From positions 1-6,918 of the forward strand of contig JAGCUM010000037.1 of assembly GCA_017962865.1 (NCBI GenBank): a stretch of 6,918 bases of DNA, given 5' to 3'. Made by a program: the position numbers and the translations under genes. Source of the DNA: Spirochaetales bacterium (lineage in GTDB: Bacteria > Spirochaetota > Spirochaetia > Sphaerochaetales > Sphaerochaetaceae). This document shows, piece after piece, positions 1-5,791 of the stretch (positions are counted from its first letter, which is position 1; every line of letters begins with the position of its first letter). Below the pieces are notes generated by a model. That model saw only the letters and a program-made list of their open reading frames with translations, made no database searches and was not told the origin of the DNA.

Positions 1-552
1 CTGATTATTGAGAATGACTTTGATTATTTGGGAAACAGTGCTAAACATGGCGAGGATTCCTCGAGGATGATGGGTCGTCAGGCGGTGGCTGTATTCACCA
101 GACCCGAGTATACCGATGCAACATTCATCGGGTGCACGCTCATAAGCTGGCAGGACACCTTGTTCACAGATTGCGCCGAGAGCAGATTCGAGGACTGCAC
201 TATCTACGGAAACATAGATTTCATTTTCGGAAGAAGCCACGCCATCATCGACAACTGCAGGATCATATCTACCGGCGAAGGCTTTGTAGCCGCACCTTCC
301 ACATCGGAAAACAGCGAGAGCGGCTTATGCTTTGTCAATTGCGATATAACCTGCACCGAAGATGTGCCTGACAGGAGCGTCTATCTTGCACGTCCCTGGC
401 ACCCCAGCGAGAGGGATGATACCAACTCCTGCGTAAGCTTCACGAAATGCCGTCTGGACAGACACATCCATCCCGATCTCTGGACCACCATGTGGGACAA
501 GAAGGGTCACAATCACCTTCCCGAGGAAAACAGGTTTTCAATCACACGTTGA
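1..552 (+). CDS. Pectin methylesterase (pectinesterase), C-terminal part, 5' end outside window
   Basis: This enzyme of the carbohydrate esterase family 8 type hydrolyses methyl esters of homogalacturonan, releasing methanol and free carboxyls so that lyases or hydrolases can act. The frame is open from base 1 and 183 residues are visible. The family active site is complete in the fragment. Gln27 lies in GRQAVAV, the oxyanion Gln51 and acid/base Asp52 in WQDTLF, and the nucleophile Asp73 in IDFIFG. GFVAAPS follows, then the substrate-binding Arg131 and Trp133 in YLARPW. Roles are assigned by analogy with characterised pectinesterases. The missing N-terminal part should hold the first turns of the beta-helix and any signal peptide, so cellular location cannot be judged. 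The protein stops right after NRFSITR; from memory, many relatives carry roughly 20 more residues (an EYGNxGPGA-like tail), so the C-terminus looks short. An intrinsic terminator follows directly. Confidence 0.93.
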   Translation: MIIENDFDYLGNSAKHGEDSSRMMGRQAVAVFTRPEYTDATFIGCTLISWQDTLFTDCAESRFEDCTIYGNIDFIFGRSHAIIDNCRIISTGEGFVAAPSTSENSESGLCFVNCDITCTEDVPDRSVYLARPWHPSERDDTNSCVSFTKCRLDRHIHPDLWTTMWDKKGHNHLPEENRFSITR

Positions 553-590
553 GGCCTCTGCATTGAATAATTGGAGAGGCTTTGTTATTC
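551..590 (+). terminator. Rho-independent terminator after pectinesterase
   Basis: The arm GCCTCT (554-559) pairs perfectly with AGAGGC (575-580) around a 15-base AT-rich loop. The stem can extend outward by A552-T582 and G-T pairs into the stop codon. A T-rich run, TTTGTTATT (581-589), follows. The position directly behind the pectinesterase stop fits a terminator that separates it from the next operon. The loop is longer than ideal and the T-run is interrupted by one G and one A. Confidence 0.7.
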
Positions 591-610
591 TTCGGATGAT
601 ATTCGGATAT

Positions 611-616
611 AGGAGG
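611..616 (+). promoter_or_regulatory. Strong ribosome binding site for the Bax-inhibitor gene
   Basis: A perfect AGGAGG lies 5 bases before the ATG at 622 and fixes that start. The AT-rich stretch 582-610 upstream probably holds the operon promoter, for example TTGTTA at 582-587 as a -35. No -10 there is convincing, so no promoter is called. Confidence 0.85.
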
Positions 617-621
617 TCATC

Positions 622-1455
622 ATGGCCAGAACATTAGCTGCCGAGAAATCTTCCGGCACAGGATTCCTTTTCAATCCGAACCCGATAATCAGGAGACTCT
701 CCAGGGTTCAGGATACCGATTCCGAGAACTGCTGCACCTATTCGGGCATTCAGGCAAAGCTTGTCTACTTCATGATCATGGTATTCATCGGAGTAGCCCT
801 TAACCTGATCATGGCCGGCAGATGGGGCGGACAGATCATAAACCTTCAGGAGCAGGGCATCGTCCTTACTTCCCACGAGGCGATTGCGGTTGTAGTTGCC
901 GCTCTGGCACTCATCGTTTCCCCGATTCTGGCAACATTCATCAGAATCACGATTCCCGTAACCGGAGCACTGTTCTGCGCAAGCACGGGCTTTGTGATCG
1001 CCTGGGCAGCAACGGCATTCGGCAAGGAATACGCCCAGACGATCTGGCTTGCTCTCCTGATTACGGCCATCGTCGTCATGGTAATGGGATTCTTGTACTG
1101 GACCGGCAAGGTTCAGGTGACCAAGAAATTCCGCACCGTCCTGATCGTGCTTGTCATCACATCGGTATTCGCAAGCCTTCTGACATTCATCCTCTCGCTG
1201 ATTCCGGCAACCAAGGGTTTCGTTGCTGCTCTGGGCGAGAACTCGGTTTTCAATATCGCAGTCAGCGCAATCATGGTCGTGATTGCATCGCTCTTCCTTC
1301 TGGTGGATTTCGATGAAATCAAGCGCTCTGTCGACGAGGAGCTTCCCAAGAAGTACGAGTGGTCAGCATCCTTCGGTCTTGCCTTCGGCATAATCTGGCT
1401 CTTCTTCAAGATCCTCGAGCTGCTCGGAAAGGCAAAGGGCAACAAGAGCAATTGA
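622..1455 (+). CDS. Bax inhibitor-1 / YccA family membrane protein (BaxI_1 type)
   Basis: This is a 277-residue integral inner-membrane protein with a charged N-terminal tail of about 43 residues and seven hydrophobic segments, at roughly 44-66, 86-107, 111-133, 138-160, 171-194, 209-229 and 249-268. The seven-helix count and the conserved C-terminal part place it in the bacterial Bax-inhibitor-1 superfamily, BaxI_1 branch: LLVDFDEI at 226-233, PKKYEWSASFGL at 242-253, then the last helix. The NPNPIIRRL stretch at 18-26 and TYSGIQAK at 39-46 also resemble this branch. Characterised relatives such as Bacillus YetJ are pH-sensitive calcium leak channels gated by an aspartate pair. Asp229, Asp231 and Asp238 near helix six are candidates here, but the equivalence is inferred. 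Most bacterial members have no proven role. It is the first gene of a three-gene operon, and its stop codon overlaps the next start. Confidence 0.88.
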   Translation: MARTLAAEKSSGTGFLFNPNPIIRRLSRVQDTDSENCCTYSGIQAKLVYFMIMVFIGVALNLIMAGRWGGQIINLQEQGIVLTSHEAIAVVVAALALIVSPILATFIRITIPVTGALFCASTGFVIAWAATAFGKEYAQTIWLALLITAIVVMVMGFLYWTGKVQVTKKFRTVLIVLVITSVFASLLTFILSLIPATKGFVAALGENSVFNIAVSAIMVVIASLFLLVDFDEIKRSVDEELPKKYEWSASFGLAFGIIWLFFKILELLGKAKGNKSN

Positions 1456-2114
1456 AACGGATCCTTCTGATTTCGGTTCTGATCCTGGTCTCCGTATTCT
1501 CGGTGTCCGCAGTGTCTCTGCGCATCGGTCTGGGGGCCGTGTCTTCTGCCGGAGTTTCGTTTGAATCCGACAGATGGGATTTCGATCTGGACATCAGAAG
1601 CGTGCATCCCGTTTTCTCACTGGTAGGGCCGCAGGTGCTTCCGAAGGTGATAAACGAAGAGGCCGATGCCGCACACTGGAGGCAACTGAGTTCCAACCTG
1701 TTCAACGGACTGGGAGCTTCCGCTTCCTTCCGGTTCCTGCAGTCGGAGAAGAACAGCCTTTCAGTCGGACTGGATCTGGTAGCGGGCCTGACAAAGGACG
1801 GCAGGGATTCGCTTGATTTTCTTCCTGTGTATGAGAAAGCGATTTTTGCTTTCCTGGCTGTTCAGCTGAGATATTCGTTCAATATCAATTCGCACCACGC
1901 TCTGTTCGTATCCATGGCTTATCCGTTCTGCGGCTGGCTGCATGTCTGCGCCGTGCCGAACAACAATGACGGTTATGCCATCGATACCGAGCTCTGGGTT
2001 CCGTATTCGTTCAAGCAGATTGAAATCAGCCGCCATATCGACAATCTCGCCCTTTATGCGACAGTCGGTCTGGTCGCAGCATCGCTGCGCTTCGGGTACG
2101 TCTATTCATTCTAG
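1452..2114 (+). CDS. Secreted protein, probable small outer-membrane beta-barrel, family not recognised
   Basis: This is a 220-residue protein from a TTG start. The first 20 residues form a textbook signal peptide: Lys-Arg, a hydrophobic core, then SVSA with cleavage predicted after Ala20. Only this start gives the signal peptide; the ATG at 1359 lies out of frame inside the upstream gene and would bury it. TTG at 1452-1454 overlaps the TGA of the Bax-inhibitor gene (TTGA), implying translational coupling; only weak purine stretches precede it. The mature part shows repeated alternating hydrophobic segments (SLRIGLGAVSSAGVSFE, FDLDIRSVHPVFSL, LSVGLDLVAGL, FAFLAVQLRYSFNI, LRFGYVYSF) and ends in an aromatic Phe, as barrels recognised by the BAM machinery do. 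I see no enzyme motif and cannot name a family. A periplasmic beta-sandwich is the alternative. Confidence 0.75.
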   Translation: MKRILLISVLILVSVFSVSAVSLRIGLGAVSSAGVSFESDRWDFDLDIRSVHPVFSLVGPQVLPKVINEEADAAHWRQLSSNLFNGLGASASFRFLQSEKNSLSVGLDLVAGLTKDGRDSLDFLPVYEKAIFAFLAVQLRYSFNINSHHALFVSMAYPFCGWLHVCAVPNNNDGYAIDTELWVPYSFKQIEISRHIDNLALYATVGLVAASLRFGYVYSF

Positions 2115-2118
2115 GAGG
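2113..2118 (+). promoter_or_regulatory. Ribosome binding site for lipoprotein phosphodiesterase
   Basis: A perfect AGGAGG overlaps the TAG stop of the upstream gene (2112-2114) and lies 4 bases before the ATG at 2123. The overlap ties this gene to the same operon and fixes its start. Confidence 0.85.
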
Positions 2119-2122
2119 CCAC

Positions 2123-3034
2123 ATGAAAAGAAGAGTCTTAAGGGTATCGGCCTTGATGGTGATGATGGCGGTCCTGATGCTGGGCGGCTGTGCGAATGAG
2201 CCTGCAACCATGGGGCCTTCGGCGTATGAGAGCGTTGTTGTGGTCGGAATCGACGGCGGTGGCGGGCTTTTCCACAACGGGGACTGCGTGCTGCCGGAGT
2301 TTGCGGCTTTCTTTGCCACCGACGGGGCTATAGGGTACAACTTCCGGTGCGAGACACCGTCCATCAGTGCTCAGAACTGGGGTGCATATCTGCACGGAGT
2401 GACCCCTGACAAGCTGGAGGTCACGAATATCAAGATTGCCGTCCAGCGCTTCACGAACCGAAAGTATCCGAGCGTGTTCCAGGCTATCAGGAATGCGGAC
2501 CCGTCCTGCGAGCTGGCTTCCTTCTGTACATGGGCGCCGATCAATTACGGACTGATCGAGACCACTGCAAAGGTCCACAAGGTCCCTGACAAGAAGTTCA
2601 TGAACGAGCTGTATCTGGACGGAAGGAACCTTGAGCTGGTCCTCGATTATCTTGATGATGCAAAGCCCAAGATGCTGTTCGTGCAGTTCGTGGATGCCGA
2701 TGAGACGGGCCACATCTACGGTTGGGGTTCGGAAGAGTATGTCGAAGAGCTCAAGAGAAGCCAGAGCTATGCCCTTGAGGTGTTCTCCAGGTTCGACCCG
2801 GAAAAGACTTTGTTCATGGTGATTGCAGACCACGGCGGAAAGATGGACGGCACACATGGCGGCGATACTGACGAGGAGATGAACATCGTTTTCGGAATCA
2901 GGGGAAAGACCGTGAATCCGGCGGCATTGACAACGTTCAGACCCATCGATCTTGCTCCGATGATCCTGAACGCGCTGAACACTACCATTCCCTCATCGAT
3001 GGAGGGAGATCCTCACAATAGTCTTTTCAATTAA
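2123..3034 (+). CDS. Lipoprotein of the alkaline phosphatase / nucleotide pyrophosphatase-phosphodiesterase superfamily
   Basis: This is a 303-residue exported lipoprotein. A basic N-terminus and hydrophobic core lead to the lipobox LGGC at 20-23, so Cys23 would be lipidated; Ala at +2 does not suggest an inner-membrane retention signal. The catalytic domain begins at about 37. Predicted metal and nucleophile residues, aligned by eye with nucleotide pyrophosphatases, are Asp44 (VVVVGIDGGG), Ser82 (SISAQNWGAYLHG, in the position of the nucleophilic Thr), Asp193 and His197 (DADETGH), Asp236 and His237 (IADHGG), and His245 (GTHGGD). All key positions are filled, so it should be an active two-metal phosphohydrolase or phosphodiesterase on the outside of a membrane. 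The substrate cannot be read from sequence. A sulfatase is unlikely because there is no Cys/Ser-x-Pro-x-Arg formylglycine motif. It ends the three-gene operon and overlaps rhaD tail to tail by 8 bp. Confidence 0.85.
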   Translation: MKRRVLRVSALMVMMAVLMLGGCANEPATMGPSAYESVVVVGIDGGGGLFHNGDCVLPEFAAFFATDGAIGYNFRCETPSISAQNWGAYLHGVTPDKLEVTNIKIAVQRFTNRKYPSVFQAIRNADPSCELASFCTWAPINYGLIETTAKVHKVPDKKFMNELYLDGRNLELVLDYLDDAKPKMLFVQFVDADETGHIYGWGSEEYVEELKRSQSYALEVFSRFDPEKTLFMVIADHGGKMDGTHGGDTDEEMNIVFGIRGKTVNPAALTTFRPIDLAPMILNALNTTIPSSMEGDPHNSLFN

Positions 3035-3839
3035 GATAGCCTTCGCGTGCCTTGAAGTTGAAACGCTTCTCTATCCGGTGCATCTGCTCATCGGTTATTG
3101 TCTGCTTCCAGGGCAGGTGAGCGATTTTCAGATAAACTTCGGCAGCTTTCTCTGCCGTCTCGATCAGGCCGAATGTCTCGTCCATGTCCCTGCCGGCTCC
3201 GTAGATTCCGTGCTGGGCCCAGACGACGAGGCGGGCGGTCTTCATCTTCTCTGCAGTGGCTTCGCCGATTTCGTTGGTGCCGCATACCATCCAGGGCAGG
3301 ACGTTTACTCCTTCGGGGAAGACGATGACGCACTCGGTGCACATCTGCCAGAGAGTGCGGGTGAACTCCTTTTCATCCAGCGAGTGTACGAAGGTCATGG
3401 CCAGAAGGTTGTTCGGATGGCAGTGAAGGATGACTCTGTTGTTCGGGTCTACCGAAAGCCTTGCCACGTGGCTCATCATGTGGGCGGGGAATTCCGATGT
3501 GAACTTTCCGCCGTCGGTCAGGCCCCACAGGAGCTCTGCGCTTCTTCCTTTGTCTGCCACACGGACGATGCCGAGGTTCCTTGCAGGGTCGTACTGTACG
3601 TTCTTGAAGTATTTGCCGGTTCCGGTGACGAGGAAGTACTTTCCTTCAAGCGTGGGAGCCTCAAAGCCTGTGGGTATGGTGCGGATGACCTTCGAGAGGT
3701 CAAGATACTGCCCGAGCTCGCTCTCGTCCAGAAGGACGGAAACATTGCCTCCGTTGCGCTCGTCCCAGCCGTGTGCATACATGTTCGTGACCATACGGAC
3801 AAGCTCTACTATCTCGTTCATCTGCAGTATGTCTTTCAT
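3027..3839 (-). CDS. rhaD: Rhamnulose-1-phosphate aldolase
   Basis: This cytoplasmic zinc-dependent class II aldolase splits L-rhamnulose-1-phosphate into dihydroxyacetone phosphate and L-lactaldehyde, the last step of the classic rhamnose pathway. At 270 residues it is close to the E. coli enzyme (274) and matches it along its length: GWDERNGGN at 24-32, VTGTGKYFKNVQ at 71-82, LWGLTD at 104-109, CTECVIVFPEGV at 167-178, LPWMVCGTNEIGEAT at 181-195 and DETFGLIETAEKAAEVY downstream. Zinc ligands His139, His141 and His210 and catalytic Glu116 correspond to His141, His143, His212 and Glu117 of E. coli RhaD. The ATG at 3839 has an AGAGG Shine-Dalgarno 5 bases upstream. No rhaA, rhaB, transporter or regulator gene lies beside it in this window. 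It is transcribed away from the MutS-related gene and converges on the lipoprotein gene with an 8-bp overlap and no visible terminator between them. Confidence 0.97.
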   Translation of the reverse strand: MKDILQMNEIVELVRMVTNMYAHGWDERNGGNVSVLLDESELGQYLDLSKVIRTIPTGFEAPTLEGKYFLVTGTGKYFKNVQYDPARNLGIVRVADKGRSAELLWGLTDGGKFTSEFPAHMMSHVARLSVDPNNRVILHCHPNNLLAMTFVHSLDEKEFTRTLWQMCTECVIVFPEGVNVLPWMVCGTNEIGEATAEKMKTARLVVWAQHGIYGAGRDMDETFGLIETAEKAAEVYLKIAHLPWKQTITDEQMHRIEKRFNFKAREGYLN

Positions 3840-3844
3840 AATTG

Positions 3845-3849
3845 CCTCT
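3845..3849 (-). promoter_or_regulatory. Ribosome binding site for rhaD
   Basis: On the - strand AGAGG lies 5 bases before the ATG at 3839. It supports that start, which also agrees with the length of characterised RhaD. Confidence 0.7.
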
Positions 3850-3860
3850 GAGGATGTTTT

Positions 3861-3883
3861 CTATGGAAAACCATATCCCATAG
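3861..3883. repeat. Nested inverted repeats over the rhaD -10 region, possible operator
   Basis: CTATGG (3861-3866) and CCATAG (3878-3883) form a perfect 6-bp inverted repeat with an 11-base gap. Inside it, TATGG (3862-3866) and CCATA (3871-3875) form a second perfect inverted repeat around AAAA. Both share the left arm. The position over the predicted -10 and start of rhaD suits a repressor site or an RNA hairpin near the 5' end. The candidate regulator is unknown and arms this short can arise by chance. Confidence 0.35.
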
Positions 3884-3898
3884 TCGGTTTAATTGCAA
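3870..3898 (-). promoter_or_regulatory. Candidate sigma70-type promoter for rhaD
   Basis: On the - strand a TTGCAA -35 (3893-3898, 4 of 6 consensus) is followed after 17 bases by TATGGT (3870-3875, 4 of 6). Transcription would start near 3863, giving a leader of about 24 bases that carries the Shine-Dalgarno. The inverted repeat 3861-3883 covers the -10 and start site. Confidence 0.45.
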
Positions 3899-3900
3899 TG

Positions 3901-3929
3901 TGGACATGTGCTTTGGACTGTTTTAGAAT
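3901..3929 (+). promoter_or_regulatory. Sigma70-type promoter of MutS-related gene, predicted leaderless
   Basis: A TGGACA -35 (3901-3906, 5 of 6 consensus) and TAGAAT -10 (3924-3929, 5 of 6) are separated by an optimal 17 bases. The -10 ends 6 bases before the ATG at 3936, so the predicted transcription start falls on or next to the first base of the start codon. The only purine run before the ATG is a short GGA, which would be largely or wholly absent from the transcript. The pentamer TGGAC recurs at 3901, 3914 and 3929. This promoter stands back to back with that of rhaD, with 2 bp between the two -35 boxes. Confidence 0.65.
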
Positions 3930-3935
3930 GGACGC

Positions 3936-5675
3936 ATGATCAACAACAACGGCAAAGGTGTGAGCATTGTTTTCCCCGCTGATAGCTATGACGGCTGCAA
4001 GGTGCTGTCAGAGTCTGCAATCCATGATCTGGGCCTCGATTCCGTGAGCAGAAAGCTTTCTGACAAGGTTCAGGAACAGAACCTGATTCTGGATATCATG
4101 TCCAGGATCTGCTCCGATCCTGCCGTGGTTCAGTACAGACTTGATGTGTTCGAGGACATATACAACAATCCCGCCTTCAGGGATAGGATGCTGGAAATTC
4201 TGGACAAGATTGATTTCCTGCGGGACTACGGAAGCTTCCGCCGCGACAACGAAGAGACTTCCGGCACCTGGGACCTGGTCCATCGTCTGGAGGAGATTAG
4301 GGACTACATAAGCTACGTGGAAGCCTTGCAGGACTGCCTGGGCAAAGCCGATCTGAAGTCGCAGGGACTTAAAGATCTGATGGCCTACATCTCCAATATC
4401 TATGAAGATAATGGCTTCAAAGAGCTGAAACAGGACATCAACAATCTCAAGGCCAGCACTTCGAATCTCAAGAGCGTGACAGTAGGAATAAACCTCAACG
4501 AGAGGTTTGAGGCAAAGGAGATAGGACTGATTTCGATAAACGGAAAGCCGTTCACCAAGTCATCGGTTCTCGAGAACTTCACCAACCGCCTTGCAGGCCG
4601 CGACAGCATCAATCCCGATACGACCTGGGACGGCAGCGCACGCTTCCAGCCGTTTACTCCGGACGGTTCCGCCACTGACAGGCTCATGGCGATGGCAAAG
4701 ACCAGTATGATGCTGCAGAGCACCATCATGGCGATGACCCTGGCCCGTGTTTCAGACAACGACATGGACAGGGAAGTGACCAGGCACATGGACAGGGTTT
4801 CCGACCACATGCTCAGCAAGACGGTCAAGAACCTCAAGGAAGTACTCAACAAATATGTCGGACTCTCGATCATGAACATAACGGCCCTGATTCCGGAGTT
4901 CCTCTACTACGTGCGTTGGGCGGAGTACATAAAGCGCCACAGGGACAACGGTTTTGCCTTCTGCAAGGCACAGCTTCTTCCGGCTTCCGATGTCGGAGTG
5001 CGGATGCAGGCGAAGGGTTTCTACAATCTCAAACTGGCGGACTTCGTCCAAAAGGCAGATCAGATCGTCGAAAACGACCTGGATTTCGATTCCGACAAGA
5101 ACCTCTATCTGCTGACCGGTGCAAACAGGGGAGGAAAGACGACCATCACCCAGGCCGTGGGGCTCCTCTATGTACTTGCCCAGGGCGGGGTGTTCGTTCC
5201 TGCGGACAGTTTCTCATTCTCTCCGGTCGACTGCATCTTCACGCACTATCCTGCGGACGAGGACAAGACCTTGGATTACGGAAGACTGGGCGAGGAGTGC
5301 AAGCGCTTCAGGGAGCTCTTCGGACAGTGCACTTCCGAAAGCCTGCTGCTTCTGAACGAGACCTTCTCAACTACATCCTTTGAGGAAGGATTCTTCATCG
5401 CAAAGGATGCGGTGAGGGCAATTCTGAAGAAGGGCACCAGATGCATCTACAACACCCACATGCACAAGCTGGCTGCTGATATCGATTCGCTGAATGCCGA
5501 GAGCGCCTCAGAGGGCGCAGGCGTAAGGGCATCGTCCTTGGTGGCACTGTCCGACGGCGGGCAGCGCTCCTTCAAGGTAAAGGTTGCGCCTCCCCAGGGA
5601 ATGTCCTATGCCAAGGATATTGCCCGAAAGTACGGGGTGACGTATGAGATGCTCCTGGGCGGAGAAGAAGGCTGA
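3936..5675 (+). CDS. MutS-related ATPase without mismatch-recognition domain
   Basis: This is a 579-residue cytoplasmic protein of the MutS-like ATPase group. The N-terminal two thirds are mainly helical and resemble the MutS lever/clamp core; DPAVVQYRLDVFEDIYNNPA at 61-80 is the 'DP..RQ.vf.d' opening of such proteins. No domain I with the Phe-x-Glu mismatch wedge is present. The C-terminal ATPase has Walker A GANRGGKTT at 395-403 with Lys401, Walker B LLLLNETFSTT with Asn474-Glu475, and a THMHKLA segment with His508, matching the ATHxHEL switch of MutS. Asn in place of the Walker B Asp, and GANRGGKTT instead of GPNMGGKST, are as I recall normal for this subfamily. The end APPQGMSYAKDIARKYGV is also typical. 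It should hydrolyse ATP and may act on DNA, but a mismatch-repair role is not supported. It stands alone, transcribed divergently from rhaD. Confidence 0.88.
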   Translation: MINNNGKGVSIVFPADSYDGCKVLSESAIHDLGLDSVSRKLSDKVQEQNLILDIMSRICSDPAVVQYRLDVFEDIYNNPAFRDRMLEILDKIDFLRDYGSFRRDNEETSGTWDLVHRLEEIRDYISYVEALQDCLGKADLKSQGLKDLMAYISNIYEDNGFKELKQDINNLKASTSNLKSVTVGINLNERFEAKEIGLISINGKPFTKSSVLENFTNRLAGRDSINPDTTWDGSARFQPFTPDGSATDRLMAMAKTSMMLQSTIMAMTLARVSDNDMDREVTRHMDRVSDHMLSKTVKNLKEVLNKYVGLSIMNITALIPEFLYYVRWAEYIKRHRDNGFAFCKAQLLPASDVGVRMQAKGFYNLKLADFVQKADQIVENDLDFDSDKNLYLLTGANRGGKTTITQAVGLLYVLAQGGVFVPADSFSFSPVDCIFTHYPADEDKTLDYGRLGEECKRFRELFGQCTSESLLLLNETFSTTSFEEGFFIAKDAVRAILKKGTRCIYNTHMHKLAADIDSLNAESASEGAGVRASSLVALSDGGQRSFKVKVAPPQGMSYAKDIARKYGVTYEMLLGGEEG

Positions 5676-5706
5676 CGGAGAAGGCTGATCGGGAGAAGAA
5701 GGCTTA
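5661..5706. repeat. Three imperfect copies of GGAGAAG(AAG)GCTKA at the gene end
   Basis: Copies lie at 5661-5675 (GGAGAAGAAGGCTGA, including the stop codon of the MutS-related gene), at 5676-5688 (one AAG unit shorter) and at 5691-5706. The first copy encodes the last GEEG residues, so the array looks like outward duplication of the gene's own 3' end. Confidence 0.7.
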
Positions 5707-5754
5707 GAAGGAGTACCAGGAGCAGAAGGAGTATCAGGAGCAGAAGGCTTACCA
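5707..5754. repeat. 18-bp tandem repeat, two copies plus a partial third
   Basis: GAAGGAGTACCAGGAGCA (5707-5724) is followed directly by the same unit with one C-to-T change (5725-5742), then by a degenerate third copy starting GAAGGCTTACCA (5743-5754). The unit length is a multiple of three. Read in the frame of 5708 it would give Lys-Glu-Tyr-Gln-Glu-Gln repeats, but no start codon or ribosome binding site supports translation and a TAG precedes it. Confidence 0.8.
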
Positions 5755-5760
5755 AGTGGT

Positions 5761-5790
5761 ACTAAGTGACACTAAGTGATACTAAATGCT
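5761..5790. repeat. 10-bp tandem repeat, three copies
   Basis: ACTAAGTGAC, ACTAAGTGAT and ACTAAATGCT follow one another without gaps, the last one diverged. With the two preceding arrays they fill most of the 116-bp convergent gap 5676-5791, which holds no gene and no convincing terminator. Confidence 0.75.
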
Positions 5791-5791
5791 T

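Noticed and set aside
1359..1451. ATG start 93 bases upstream for the outer-membrane-like protein
   Set aside because: It lies out of frame inside the conserved last helix of the Bax-inhibitor protein, has no ribosome binding site, and would put about 31 basic and polar residues in front of a clear signal peptide.
3078..3851. Long open frame of 257 codons on + opposite rhaD
   Set aside because: It lies antisense to a full-length, clearly conserved rhaD, and its translation shows no recognisable motif. It arises from the codon bias of the true gene.
4400..4879. 159-codon open frame on - inside the MutS-related gene
   Set aside because: It is a shadow of the long + strand coding region with no ribosome binding site and no recognisable domain.
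5750..5761. Inverted repeat TACCA-AG-TGGTA as a terminator for the converging genes
   Set aside because: The stem is only 5 bp with a 2-base loop and has no T-run on either side, so it is too weak to call.
5705..5779. Low-complexity reading frame (KEYQEQ repeats) in the convergent gap
   Set aside because: It begins at a stop codon and has no start codon or ribosome binding site. The apparent peptide repeat follows from the 18-bp DNA unit being a multiple of three.
5661..5790. CRISPR array
   Set aside because: The units are 10-18 bp and directly adjacent, without unique spacers, and there are no cas genes.
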